From Cycas panzhihuaensis (Eukaryota; Cycadophyta), in the NCBI GenBank assembly GCA_023213395.1, contig CM041465.1, forward strand, positions 36,091,741 through 36,155,740: 64,000 nt of DNA, in the 5' to 3' direction. The translations under genes were made by a program, and so were the position numbers. This document shows, piece after piece, positions 35,386 to 47,866 of this stretch (position 1 is the first letter of the stretch; each line of letters opens with the position of its first letter). The notes under the pieces are model-generated. The model saw nothing but the letters and a program-made list of their open reading frames with translations. It had not been told where the DNA came from and did no database searches.

Positions 35386-36119
35386 ATAAGCATTAAAAAT
35401 TAGCATGTGAAGTGGATTCTAATGATAATTTGAATCTCTAAAGGGAAGAAAGAGCTCTAATGATCACCATTATATAATAAAACAATAATTTACCTTTATC
35501 AAAGCAAACATATATATTCTCAGATATTTGATATTAATTTGGTGAGAATAATGATTGAAATAAATCATATCTTACTTTGATAAACTCTATGAGTTTTAAG
35601 GAGGATTTAATAAGGAGAAAACAAGAAAATAGCCTCACTATTTGTAAGAAAATGGTCATGAAAAGGTTTCATTTTCACACGTGAGAGGGGGAGAAAATAA
35701 GAGAACTAGAGGCTATTATCTCATTTTTAGGAGCGATTATGAGCTCTTTCTGGTGGGAGAGTAGCTCCACAAGATCCTGATCATTGATATGGAGCAGAAA
35801 GCTAGGTACCTGGTGAGTAAAACATGTTATTTTTAAATTTTTTTATGAAAAATGTAATAATACAATATGAAAAGTATGACCAATACACTAAAAATTTAAC
35901 CAATGAATGAAAAACCTAACAAGTCAGTGAAAAATATAATTTCAGTATTTAGGCCCACTAGAGGAAGTCATATTTTTCATTATGAAGCATATTTTTCACC
36001 TATGAAACTACGTTTTTAGTTGGCTAGTCATACGTTTAAACTTTTAGTGAATGAAACTTAAAAAAATTAAAATTTTGAGATAAAACAAGTTACTGACATA
36101 TTATAATTGATGTGATGTA
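35386..36119. other. Element L internal sequence, no recognisable gene
   Basis: AT-rich. A group of short diverged GAAAAATATAA-like repeats lies at 35840-36070. No coding potential. Confidence 0.5.
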
Positions 36120-37690
36120 GGCCCTAAAGAAAGTGGAGACTTGTAAGAATGAAGGAATGGCCATTAGGGAGCTCATTAGTTAGTTTGATGAGGTAGGGTG
36201 GGGTATTTTGAGAGTATGTGACCTCTCATAGATGAGTGGGTCCACCCAACTCATTATGGAGCATGAGATACTACATGACTTCATCAACTGTTGGGTCTTA
36301 GGGCACAACACTTTGTAAGTATGAGCGATTGGGGACATCCAGATCAGTTTGAGGGACATAAGAAGGATCTTGGGGGTCAGCTGGCACAGAGAGAGGGTTC
36401 ATCTTATTCAACTAATAGACGAGGAGTCCCAAATGGTATGTAGTGAATATCTAGTAGGGTTTGCTAATTAGATAGATCAATATAGTATCTTAATTGAGGC
36501 TATCTAAATGGTAAAGGGGATCCTAGTAGTATATATAATTATCACTTTGATTATTATCTATAGGATAACAAGGATGCAAAACTTCATGGGGATCCCAAGT
36601 TAAAGGACAGGAGTGGTGAGGTGATGTAGGCAGAGGATTCAGATCAACTAGGGGTAGTATGTAGTTAATAGCATTAGTCACCAGTTGTCGAGGATCAAGA
36701 GGGTAGGGAGAGGTGGTTTCTCATATAGTTCCATCCTAATGTGCTGGTTATATGATCATATTCCATTTATGCAACTAGGAGGAGACTTAGGAGAGCTAAC
36801 GCTAATGGATCTAGGGATGAATAAATGGTATATGAGATTTCAAATTCATAATAGGCCAATTATCATAGTGAGGAATACTCATAGTCCTCTTCTAAGTAGG
36901 ATGACAAGGAGGCAACTCATATAGGATGCCTACGCAAGGCTCCTAATGTGGAGCAGCGATGAGATGGATGCCAAAGAGAGGGCAATAGTAGAGGAGGCTC
37001 CTACAGCTAGACAAGGGAGAGGGAGAGGATATGATGGAGGAGCACATGGTGAGAGAGGTGGTAGAAGAGCTAAGGAGGCAAGACGAGGAGGTAGAGGAGG
37101 TACCTCATCTAGTGGTGGAGTAGGAGGGAGTTACCAGGTACTCAGGAGAGGAGGTGGAGCACCTATGGAGGGGAGAGGAGGCTCCATTCAGAGTATGGAG
37201 TTAGGATCAACTGATGGATAGGGTAGAGATGGAGGGAGTAGAGCTGGAGAGGGGGGAGTCACTTAGGAGGCTCACTAAGAGCCATAGGGAGGAGAGATAC
37301 CACTAATGGAGGAGGTGTTGGGTGGAGAGCCAATGAGAAGAGGATCATCAAGTATGTGATTTAATTGATTTACTTCTTGCATTTCATAGCATTTATTTCC
37401 ATTTTGAGAGCCTTTTCTTCCAAAGGGCTAATCACAAATTACATGTTTCTATTGGGTAAGTGACAAGATGGTTACCTTGAAGAAGGTTCAATGGACATTG
37501 GAGGTGATTTTCCCCTACATTCTAACATCAAATGAGGTGCCTGCATGCAATGTAGTGGATCATAGGCTATTAGGGTGTCACATAGAGTATTATAACCATG
37601 CACTTAAAGATCAAGACCTTTACCTAGATACGAGGGTAGAGTTATGGACACAAGAGCTGGAGCTAAGGGTAGGTGAGGAGAAGAGGTGAC
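36120..37690 (+). pseudogene. Plant-mobile-domain-like coding region, antisense in element L
   Basis: The plus strand, opposite to L's pol, reads across frames. Near 36190-36220 is FDEVGWGILRV. Near 36260-36380 are HEILHDFINCWVLGHNTL and then AIGDIQISLRDIRRILGV. This is the plant mobile domain pattern (L...V.RW...THTFH...GEMT.TL.DV..LLGL). Near 36725-36780 YSSILMCWLYDHIPF fits its LQLW.YEHI block. A Gly/Arg-rich tail (36946-37221) and a further open part (37468-37689) follow. Plant mobile domains occur in cellular MAIN/MAIL proteins and in transposable elements. Several stops are present. Whether it is an element gene or a captured host fragment is open. Confidence 0.65.
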
Positions 37691-38829
37691 ACCTACAGAG
37701 GATGACACTGACTCAAGTAGGAGATAGGTACACTCCATTAGCTAGTGCGATAGTGCAGTAGGGGTGATACCACCTCCCACCCTATGGAGAGTCTACATGT
37801 GGGGAAACTTCGAGTAGGAAGGATAGATAAGATCTAGATGTACCTAAGGGATCTCATCAAAGGTTATAGAGATGAGTGTATGATATGTTGTATGGGGGAT
37901 AGGAGGATGATATGAGGCATTTTGTGAGCCTCCAATATATATCATGGATGTATGTATTATGATTCACCTAGGTGATGGATGTACCATATTTTGTTATCAT
38001 GTATATATTAATCTTTTTTCTCTTAAAACTTGTATATGAAAACTTGTCTCTAAACCCTTTTCCCCCTTATTCCTATTTAAATTTGAGCATAGGATACACT
38101 CATTAGTGTGACTGTTTAAAGAAATATGTAATAAAGTTTTATCATTTTTACTTATTTTATTATTTTATGGTTATATACTTTATTCTTTTAATTTTTGTCA
38201 TGCTATATACATGATAATTTATACTCATTCTAGAGTAGGGATGGTTTAGGAGAGAAAAAGATCATGAGAAAGAATGAAACTAGAAGATAAATAAAAGATC
38301 AAAATGGAGCAGCTGAAAGGTTTACTTATTCTACTTTTATAAACTTAAAACCATCTCAAACAAATGGTAATAGGTTTATAAAAGTAGAAGATGGAGTGGT
38401 ATGAATCTCCTAAAAGGAAACTCATATAACCTATATCATACTTCTGATATATTATATAAACATAGGATAATCCCACATTTATATAATATATAATAAAGAA
38501 AGCGAGTTGTTCCCCAATTGAAACTAATCTCACTTACTAAACAACTAGATATTCGAGTATATTGGATTCCTTATTGGCTCCTTTTAGGGGCAAGAAGCTT
38601 TTAGGAACTTACCCCCTGCCAAGATCCTCCATGGCTCAAGATTCCCACATGGGTCTAGCCCTTTCACATACCTCATTTCAGTCTCCTACCTATCGTCATA
38701 ATCTTCAAACTACCCCAATCTATAGTCTTCCTAAACTAATAGTTTATACTCATCACATAGTGGTAATTTATACTCATTTTAGTATGGGATGCCCCTAACT
38801 AAAATAAGTAAGTCAATTGAAACAATCAT
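37691..38829. other. Element L internal sequence, no recognisable gene
   Basis: Lies between the antisense region and the archaeal-type RNase H. Short open stretches on both strands (for example 38345-38533 minus and 38562-38798 plus) have no recognisable similarity. Confidence 0.5.
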
Positions 38830-39260
38830 CAAGGATCAAGGAAATGAGAGCATCAGCTTCAAGGTTAAGGGCATAGGATATATATTAAATGGTCATCTAA
38901 GTAAATAAGGATAACAATGATGAAACTTGATGATGCAAAAGAAGAAGTCATGGAGAGTGGGCCTAATACATTCTAACCAATTGATAAACTACAACCTGAG
39001 AGTCAACATATATAGTAATAGGTCTAAGGTAAAAATAGGAAACATCTGACAAGGCTCCTATAATAGTAAGATATTCAGCTTCATTATTGATTGCCCTAGG
39101 TATAAAATATCCCATAGAAAAAAGGGGACTTCCTAATTGGTCATAAACCACCTAAGTAGAAGTAGACAGTCCTAGGTTTCCTATACTACCCCCATCGATG
39201 AAGATACTCAATGCCATGGGAATGAGAGGATCAAAACTTAGAGACTGTATGATCGATAAA
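38830..39260 (-). pseudogene. Archaeal-type RNase H (aRNH) of element L, downstream of integrase
   Basis: The minus strand carries a second, archaeal-type RNase H. IFIDGGSIGNLGLS near 39200-39240 holds the first catalytic Asp. NNEAEYLTIIGALSD near 39080 holds the Glu. ITIYVDSQVVVYQLV near 38985 holds the second Asp. NLEADALISL near 38840 holds the last Asp. The 62-codon piece 38963-39151 is open; stops occur on either side. Tat-lineage elements carry such a domain, usually between their own RNase H and integrase. Here it lies about 1 kb past the integrase end and none is visible in the usual place. Confidence 0.8.
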
Positions 39261-40189
39261 GGAAGGTGTGGGAATTAATGAATAAGGAGATGGTAATTAA
39301 TGTAGATCTTTGATTGTGATGAAGAAAGAAGATGAGGTATAAGTAAGATGATTATAATAAAAAACAGCAAGATGTTAAGCAGGGTTCAATCATAACTAAG
39401 GTCATGATGGACCTAAACAACTAGATCTAAAAATCCTAAATGACTTATCCAAATGAACCCAATCTATAGATATATCAGTAGGGACAAAGGCATCACGTGA
39501 CATGCTCTGGATTACAAGAGGATGAAAACAATAAACTTCCTTTCATTTCTTTTCTTTACTTCACTTTAAATTTTTTTTTTTTTTTAAACTTTTATTTTTA
39601 TTCCACTTCCACTTTTTATAAGAAAAGGATCATAATCATCCACTTAAGAAACTCATCTACTCAACACAGTAAGGATTTCTCCTTTTTAATAGAATCTAAC
39701 AAATAAAAAGGGCTAATCTCTTTAAAGAATGAATCATAGAAAAAGAGGAGATCGAAATCATGGTGTCTCCAAGTGTGAAGGGAAGGTATCAAAATGAGTA
39801 TTTACTTCAAAGGGTTGATAGAGAGAACTGAGGATAATAAAAATAATCAACAATTGGTGATATATGACCAAAAAAGAAACCCCTAAGCAACAAACTAGCA
39901 AACAAAAGTATGATCTGAACCAATAACTAAGTACTCAAAGTTAACAAAGATATTTCTCTTTCTAGGATGAATATAAAACAAAGCTAGGGGCTTAAGTTCT
40001 CTTTTAAGTACAAAACCTAAAGGAGAATGAGATCCAGATATGGTGATGGAGATCTCACAATTAGTGTAGATGCTAGAAGGAGTAAAAGACTTACATGATT
40101 ATGAGTAAGATCTGTCATAAAAGCACTACAATGCTTAGTGAAAATAAGGAGAAATTAGAAAGAAGAAGGGGAATTTGCCCATAGTTTTA
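39261..40189 (-). other. Element L spacer between integrase and aRNH
   Basis: No domain recognised on either strand. An oligo-T/A tract lies at 39570-39590. Confidence 0.5.
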
Positions 40190-41653
40190 GCCCATTAGGC
40201 AAAGGAACAAGTTTCAGAGCCGTAGTTTATCTTCATTATAGAGGTAGTCATATGCATGCTGCTAGGTATAAAATTTTCTCAAATATTGAGAATTAATAGG
40301 CCTTTTGAAATCTAATCCTTCCAATGTCGAAATTCAATAGGCCCCATTAGTTAAATCTTCAATTATTAAGAAAGGTCCTACCCATTCAGGAGAAAATTTA
40401 CGTTGCCTATCATGTAAATATTCCAACTTTAAGACTTTATCACTAACGTTGAACTTTTTGGGGCTAAGCTGCCTATTATGGGCAGTTTGGACTCTAGCCT
40501 TAGATGCCATATTGTTCTACAAGACCTACAAGCATGTTTCATCTAATTTATCGAGCTCCAAAAGGCATGCTTCCCTTTAAAACTGCTCATTAGTAAACTC
40601 CTTTAATGAGACACGTAAGGAAGGAATTTCAACCTCTAGTGGTAAAACAACTTCAACACCATAGATAAGTGAAAATAGTGTTATACCTGTAGTGTTCCTA
40701 ATAGAGGTCTTATAGGCCCACAATGCTGGAAATAACTAGGAGTGCCAATCCTTGTGAGAAGTAGCAACTGTCTTAGCTAGAATCTTGGCCAAGATCTTGT
40801 TAAATGCTTCTATCTGTCCATTTGCCTAAGGATGATATGGGGCAAATACTCTATGGGTGATATGAAACTTATTACATAACTCACTGACCTGAGGATTATA
40901 AAATGAAGTTCCATTGTTAGTAATAATAACATCTGGTATCCCAAATCTATAAATAATATATTGAAATATGAACATAGTAATGATCTTTCCAGTAGAAGAA
41001 ACTAACAGGACAGCTTCACTCTACTTTATAAAGTATTCAGTCATAGTTAAAATGAATTTATGCCTATTAGAAGATGTTGAAAAGATCTACCCAATGAGGT
41101 TAAGACCCCATTGGGAGAAAGGCTAAGGTGACACTATTGATTTAATTTCTTGCACAGGCTTGTGTATCAAAGTTACATGGGATTGGCATTTTTGGAACTT
41201 TTAAATGTAGGAGTGGGCATCTTTAAACAAGGTAGGCCAATAATAACCCATACAAAGAATACGTTGGGCCATCGATCGACCACCAAAGAGCCCACTACAT
41301 GTTCCTTCATGGGATTTTGTTAAGGCAACTAATGATTCATCAGGTGAGAGGCACCTTAATAGAATTCCATCGAAAGAATACTTATACAATATGCCATTAA
41401 GCAAAAGGTATTGCTTAGCAGTAGCTCAAATTTGTTTTATCTTCTTTGAAGTAGCAAGCAAAGGAAAAGATTGATCATGAAGATACAATTTGATCTTGCC
41501 ATACCATGGATCATCATAATTGATGACTTGGATATGGAAGATATGTTCATCTGGGAGGGAATCATCAATAGGTTGACTAGTAGGATTAAGAAGAAAAGCA
41601 TTAGCCATGATCTCTGGAATGATCATGCCCTTCTTAGATTTCTTATTGATCAC
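40190..41653 (-). pseudogene. Element L integrase
   Basis: Two open pieces: 41426-41653, the spacer with DDPWYGKIKLYL, and 41201-41404, the zinc finger region with HEGTCSGLFGGRSMAQRIL then YYWPTLFKDAHSYI. The Tat-type core follows. GLNLIG near 41100 replaces the usual G.D..G, so the first Asp has become Asn. ITNNGTSF near 40910 replaces SDNGTQF, so the second Asp has also become Asn. ANGQIEAFNK near 40820 keeps the Glu. The enzyme would be inactive. Confidence 0.88.
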
Positions 41654-41689
41654 CTACAAATTAAATTCTTAAAGTAACAAATACCACTT

Positions 41690-42120
41690 ACCTAACCAAC
41701 CAATAAGGTTAGACTTGGTAAGTAAATACCTTATAGGGTTTGATTAAACAATGAGATGGACCCTATTTCCAAGGAGATAGTGGTGCAACTTCTTAATAGT
41801 GAAAACTAAAGCAAGGCACTCTTTTTTAGGAAAAGAAAAGTTAAGCTCAACTGCCATAAGGGTCCTACTAATGAAATAGATAGCCCTTTCTTTACCAAAA
41901 TCATCATCTTATGTTAGAATCCTTACTAATGATTCCTTTGTAACTAAAGTGTATAAAATAAATTGTTTATTAAACTTTGGTGGAGCAAGAACTGGAGCAA
42001 AAACTAAGGCTTGTTTTAGCTTATCGAAGTACTCTTAAGCTTGAGGAGTCCATCACAATTCAATATCTTTCTTTAAAAGATTAGTGATGGGCTTAGCATC
42101 TAAGGTGAAGTTGGTAATGA
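41690..42120 (-). pseudogene. Element L RNase H (gypsy type)
   Basis: Located between RT and integrase. Minus-strand fragments such as FTLVTKESLVRIL and FPKKECLALVFTIKKLHH-like (near 41790-41940) match the RNase H region of Tat elements. Frames are broken and the catalytic acids cannot all be placed. Confidence 0.7.
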
Positions 42121-43200
42121 AACATCTTAGGAAACCAATCCTATGTAGAAAAAAAATGATTTATTTTTGGGTCTTAGGGGAAGCATTTGGATAATAGCCT
42201 CAATTTTTTTAGGATTAATTCTAATCCCATCTTGAGAAATAATGTTTCCTAATATCTTCCCTGATATAACAAAAAAAATATATTTGGAGGGATTTGGATA
42301 CAAGTGATACTTTTTATACCTTTCAAAAATAGTTCTCAAATCACACAAATGATTAGATCTCTTGCGTAAAAAGGTAAGCATATCATCTAAATATATGACA
42401 ATAATATTGCTAATCAAGTAATGGAAAATATGGATCATAGCCCTTTGATACATCACACTAGTATTCTTCAATCTGAATGGCATGCCTTTATAAATAAAGT
42501 TACCCCAAGGAGTAGTGAAAGTGGTCTTATAACGATCATGAGGGGTAATAGAAATTTAATTGTATCCTGAAAAACCATCCATGAGAGGCATTACCTCGAA
42601 ACTAGGCATCTGATCCTAAATTTGGTCAAGAAAAAGAAGAGGAAAATTATCTTTAGGACATGCATCATTGATATCATAAAAGTCAATGCAAATTTGAATC
42701 GTACTATTCTTATTGGCTACAAGAACTATATTAGAGACCTATTAAGAATAGCCAACACTCTCAATGAATCCAACTCCTAACAACTTCTCTACTTCCTACT
42801 TAATGGTAAGGGAGAGGCATGGATGGATAGGGCATTAATTTTTCCATTTGGGTTTTACACTAAGAATTATTATAATGTTATGTTCAATAATTTGGAAGTC
42901 AAGGCCTTACATATCTTTATAGTCCCACACAAAAACTAAGCAAATCTCATAGAAGAGATCCTTAAACTAAGGGATCTCTTAGGGAGTACATCTAGCTTGA
43001 AACTTAATAATTCGAGGAATGCCTTTTATCTCTAGGTCTACATCAATGGCTTATTCTATAAGCATCACATTTCCTTCCTCAAAATGAAGAGGGGTAGGCT
43101 CATTTAAAGAAATAGACTCTTAGGGTTGAGAATGATCAACTATAACTCTTGAAAAATCTAACTTGTGATGTCCATGAGGAAAACTAAGAGATGAACCTAC
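42121..43200 (-). pseudogene. Element L reverse transcriptase
   Basis: Starts after FVWDYKDM, a stop, then GLDFQIIEHNI near 42930, the usual opening of Tat-lineage RT. FPLLFLDQI and DGFSGYN-like blocks are near 42590-42690. The open piece 42127-42483 begins MPFRLKNTSVMYQRAM and carries the intact catalytic VIYLDDMLTF and the block IIVISGKILGNII-like before the connection. Stops are frequent upstream. The segment up to 43200 holds the linker LSFPHGHHKLDFSRV. No protease or gag is recognisable above it. Confidence 0.88.
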
Positions 43201-43711
43201 TAAATGCTCTACAATCACCTCATCATTTTTAAAATGGTCTAAATAAAAAAGATTAATGAGGAGAAAGTTTTTAGACTAAAAAGTAGACAGAGGGTGTGGT
43301 ATGAATAGTGAAGACAGGTATGAGTCTTTAGGTAAAATGGGTCATGATAACTAGGCATGCGTAGTGCGATAGGGATCCTAGTAAGGATTGACTTAAAAAA
43401 AGATTGAAGTGGTTGACCTGAAGTTGGTTCTTCTTATGTGAAAGAAGGATCTATAAAAGAAGAATCACTAAGATATTGAGAAGGTTCTAGATATCTCTGC
43501 TCCACTAATATGTTGTATAATTAGGTTGAATCTTTGGGAGGATAAATGTATATGTCATGTGCTTGAAGTTCTGAAGATTCAAAGTAGATGATAAAACATC
43601 ATGACTAAAGTGTGATGGATGAACTTGAGAATCAGGCAGAAGGCCTTAGAGTCTCAAAGAGTGCCTAAGGGTAGGTATTGTTGTTTTCATAGATTTACTT
43701 AAGGATAAATA
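43201..43711 (-). other. Element L 5' region, gag and protease missing
   Basis: About 0.5 kb between the RT linker and the primer-site region. Tat/Ogre elements normally have gag and protease here, requiring 1.5 kb or more. Confidence 0.6.
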
Positions 43712-43738
43712 GTGGCTCCCCAATATAGTCGCTAGAAA
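43712..43738 (-). other. Element L primer-binding region
   Basis: Next to the 5' LTR the minus strand reads TTTCTAGCGACTATATTGGG. This resembles the CTGGCGACTCCACTGGGGA sequence found at the same place in many Tat-type elements. I cannot name the tRNA from this copy. Confidence 0.5.
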
Positions 43739-43740
43739 GA

Positions 43741-46201
43741 TGGTTGGGGGAATCTTGGGAGGACCTAAACTTAATATCTCTTGATTCTTATTTTGATTAA
43801 AATTAGGAGACATAAAGTTCAAGAAGACCTAAGGGACCATCTTTAACCAACTCCTAAGAAGGAGTCTTCGCCTAGTAGTGCTATCTAGCAAAGTGTGAAT
43901 GGATATGATGAAAGGTATGGATATGAAATGGGGGTGATAGGATCCACTAACCTATATAACTTAACGAAGAGTTTTAAGTTTGGAGTTGTACTGATAGTAT
44001 CCTCAATGTTCTTATGGATTCCTCTCCTATAATCCTTTCAACCTTTTGGGTTCTACTTACATATGGGAGAGGGTAAGCCAATGGAAAAGTGGTTCATCTT
44101 GTTTTTGTTTCTTGTCTTGGTTTATATTCACTTTGTTTTCTTCCTTTTATTGTCTTTTCCTTTTTTTTTTGTATTTTTTTTAACCTTTTTCTTTTTGCTT
44201 TGGGTTTTGATATGATAACAATAAAGAAACAAAACCAAGAAAGTAAAACAAATTAAAACAATCAAAGAGACCAAAAGATCAAGCCCACATATATTTTTTT
44301 GTTATATATTTTTTAAGTAATCAAAAGTAAGTAAACTAGAAAAGATGCATGCAAGTTTTATGTCTTTTTTTAAAATTTCTGAAATGAAAGATGTATATGC
44401 AACTATGAAATGACATTCCTATATGCAATATGCATACTTCATTTCAAAAAAGAATGATGTTATAAAGAGTTGAAACTCACTATATGATCTTTGTGCAAGT
44501 TTTTTCAAAGAAGCTAATTAGCATGCAAAACTAGTCAACATACTTCATCCTTCTTTGAATACAACTAATTCTTTGAAAAGAGGTGATGAATGTTGCAAAG
44601 AGAAAAAGAGATCTTCAAGATATTACTACTATTTACAAATGATTTTCAAACTTATGAGATGATAAGCAAACTATAAATCTGAACCATAACTTTCATGTGA
44701 AAAACTAGTCCCAATGTTTCTATCATAATTGGAGTAGTAAGAGCTCCAAAAGGATCCTTGAACCCTTTGCAAAACCAAAAATTAGAGATGTTTTTACTAT
44801 GTAATATTCTCAACTTTTCTTTTAAAAGGTAGAGAAACCAACTTGAAAGTGAAAATCATTAGAACCACAAAGTTATGAGAAAACAAGTTCTTTCCTATTG
44901 CAATAAATACTTCAAAATGATAATTTTCTTTTCAATTGATCAATTTTCTTCCATAAACTTTCCTTCAAAGTAAATCAAAGAAGGAGAACAACAACTAAAA
45001 GATGCTAAACTAGATCCCAACAATGCCAGAAGAGAGTGGTAAATTGATTGAAATATAGACTATAGTAAAAGAGTGGGAAGGGATAACTAGATGAATGGTG
45101 GAGAGATGACCATGCTCCACCATAGTCTACCCTTAAGGAACCCCACAAAGGGCTGGCCTTTTAGTATATATTCCAGAGTCCAAAACTAATACAAGATCAC
45201 TAAAATAAAGAACCAAAGAAAAGAAGACTTTTTAAGTAAAAAAATAAAAAACACCTTGAAAGTATTATGAAACAAGGTAGGAACACAATAGGAAAGATCT
45301 TACTAAATTGATAGGAGTTTGAGGCATAAAACTTGATAAAAATCTAAAAGATTAAAGCTCATACTATCAATAATCAAATACCAACAATACAATATCAAAA
45401 CTCCTTTAAGATTTCACCCAAAAGTCTTCAAAAAGATCAAATTTTACTCTTATAATAATAGTCTTTAAGAAATCTCTAAAAATTCTAAAAATTCACACAA
45501 AACTTAAGCAAAATCACTTCTAACTTCTCTATTCATAATCACAAAAGACTTCACAGTAATTCTGGGTATTAAAAGAATCAAATTCCACTAAACCTAGGGA
45601 GTGACATGTAAAATTTTGGTGCACTGCTTGAGTTTTACTTGCACGATAATAAAAAACATGACCAGTCGCATTTTTCACCTACCAAAAATGCGATTTTACT
45701 ATGAAAATACATGTCACATTTTTGGTGGCACTAAAAATGTAATAATTATGGAGATAAAAATTGATTAAAAAATATAAAAATTTAATATTAAATAAAGATT
45801 AGATCATGAAAACAGGTCCATCAATGAGTAGATAAACCTAGAATAAGGTGAAAAGCATTAAATACAAGCCTAAAAAGATAACAAACAACAAAATTTGGTG
45901 AAATCTTAAAAAATAATGTTAAGAATAATAAATTTTCAAGGAATAATGAGGTCAAATTGACCATGAAAGAAAACTTTGATGCCATAGTGTATGTTATCAT
46001 TGGATAATAGTAAAAAATGCAAGTCACATCATCATTCATCATATTTCATTAATTAAAATTCATACATCGGTTTAATAAAATATGGCCTAATCTATAATCA
46101 AGTAAATCCATCATTAATTTTCCATGAAATTATACATAAACAAATCAAGACTTACCAATACAAGTCAAATACAACTCAAGAGGCCAGGTTTTGTTGAAAC
46201 A
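43741..46201 (-). repeat. Element L 5' LTR
   Basis: Repeats 31989-34418. It starts TGGTTGGGGG, ends GAAACA and is followed by CACAC. Confidence 0.93.
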
Positions 46202-46206
46202 CACAC

Positions 46207-46420
46207 CCTACATAAATAGAAATGATATCTCTTAAGGAGCAAATTCATAGCTAAAATGAACTCCAACATCTTTTAAAATGTAAATAGTTATCTTTTGAAT
46301 AACCAAAATAGATTAATAAAATACATGCTTATGATTTTGACATTTTTTATAAGAAGGGCAAACTAAATGTCATTGTTAATATACTTTTCCAAAGAGAAAA
46401 TAGAGAATAAGATCCACTCA
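46207..46420 (+). pseudogene. Element F RNase H, last part
   Basis: Reads YLLRSKFIAKMNSNI-like near 46230, where RNase H has W..YLLG..F...TDH..L. Near 46310-46370 a degenerate FDF.I.YKKGK.N pattern follows, leading into the integrase. It resumes the domain interrupted by K and L. Confidence 0.7.
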
Positions 46421-46559
46421 TATATGTATTAATCATTCTAAATCCTTATTGGGCAACTAATCTCCAATAGAAAGATGTAAAAAGTATTTACAAGGTTCAC
46501 ATAATAACTTTGAATGAAATAAATAATCTCATTTAGTACAAGGAAAAAATATTCTTAGA

Positions 46560-47340
46560 CTTAGACTCTAAGATTAAGACAAAAATTATGAAAGAATATC
46601 ACTTGATACTAACGGTAGGGTGTATTAGACTTTTTAAGGCATACCTCATGTGTAGATAATTATTCTTCTATAATTGTATAAAGAACAATATTAAAAAATA
46701 CATGGTAGAATATCCACTTTACCAAGCAAATAAGCACAAGAATGTAGCTACACTAGACCTATTACAATAACTACCCATCCCATAGTAAAAATAAGAAAGT
46801 AATAACATCGACTTTTTGATATAATTACTAGTATCATGAGGTATGGACATAAAATTTGTGGTTATTGATAGGTTGACCAAGTTTACACACTTCATAGCTT
46901 TCTAACCAATTTATAATACTCCTTAAATTGTATAAGTATTCATAAAAGAGATACATAGGTTGTATAAGTTAATATACATAATTATTTATGACCAAAGACC
47001 CTAAATTTATGGGTCATTTTTGGTAAGAGATATTTAAATAAGTTGGGACCATGATAATTATGAACTCTATTTATTACCTATAAATATATAGGTAAATATA
47101 AGCAATAAATAAATGCTTAGAAAGTTATTTAATGAATTATGTCACTGATAAATAAGATGCCTACTTAAATATTTATATCTTACAAAATCAATACAACTCT
47201 ATGCACCACTCAACCATCCAAATATCCCCATTTAAAGCCCTTTGTGGTTATAACCTAACATCTTCTAAAGAATGGGTATCTAAAGATAATTGAGTTGTAG
47301 TAGTAGGAGATTATTTATAAGATAATTAAGATACCTTGTA
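46560..47340 (+). pseudogene. Element F integrase
   Basis: Degenerate plus-strand integrase. KEYH at about 46593 suits the start of the zinc finger. NKHKNVATLDLLQ near 46735 matches the C..CQ..K......LLQPLP segment. Around 46850-46900 VVIDRLTKFTHF is readable across a frame. MTKDPKFMGHFW near 46990-47030 is the block around the second acid (SDRD..F...FW), with the motif changed to TKDPK. No open frame remains. Confidence 0.82.
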
Positions 47341-47866
47341 AATCCTAAAAGAGAACTTAATAATATCACAAAATAAAATAAAATAATAAGCAAATAAATA
47401 TGAAATAAAGGGAATTTAATGTGGGTGATTGGATATATGCCCATCTATAACATTATAAGTATGCCTCCCTTAAAATAATTAGAAGGAAAAAATATAGCCT
47501 ACATTCTATAAGCTCTATCAAGTCCATATAAATATCAACTAATTAATATATATATTGGAACTTCTAACCTCCACCACTATATATAATATCTTCCATAATT
47601 CATGCTTAAAGAAGTAATTAAGAGAATACATACTAGTTTAAATCAAAATTTCAATGTTGGATAAAGAGAGAAGTTAGTCCTTATCCTTGAATATAATAAA
47701 TAATATAAAAAAGAGTATTATGGGAAAGGACTAAAAAAATTACTTACTCAAATGTCATTAACTACCAATTGTAGATGCCATTTGTAAAGTACTAAGCATA
47801 CTATAGAGATATCTAATATTAAAAATTTATTATTTCAAGGGCAAAGTATCTTAAGGAGGGATGAAT
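47341..47866 (+). other. Element F 3' region with possible polypurine tract
   Basis: Decayed integrase C-terminus and untranslated DNA. TTAAGGAGGGATGAA near 47851-47865 resembles a polypurine tract. Confidence 0.5.

Larger units (their letters stand above)
31989..46201 (-). mobile_element. Element L: large Tat/Ogre-like Ty3/gypsy element (minus strand)
   Basis: LTRs of about 2.43 and 2.46 kb (31989-34418 and 43741-46201) end GAAACA, with TSD CATAC (31984-31988) against CACAC (46202-46206). The minus strand carries RT, RNase H and integrase and, further downstream, an archaeal-type RNase H. Only about 0.7 kb separates the 5' LTR from RT, so gag and protease are missing. Between pol and the 3' LTR lie a plus-strand plant-mobile-domain-like region and two tandem arrays. 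These traits fit the Tat/Ogre lineage. All genes are decayed. Confidence 0.88.

Noticed and set aside
35840-36070. Short GAAAAATATAA-like repeats considered as a separate array
   Set aside because: Too short and irregular to delimit. Mentioned only within the surrounding spacer.
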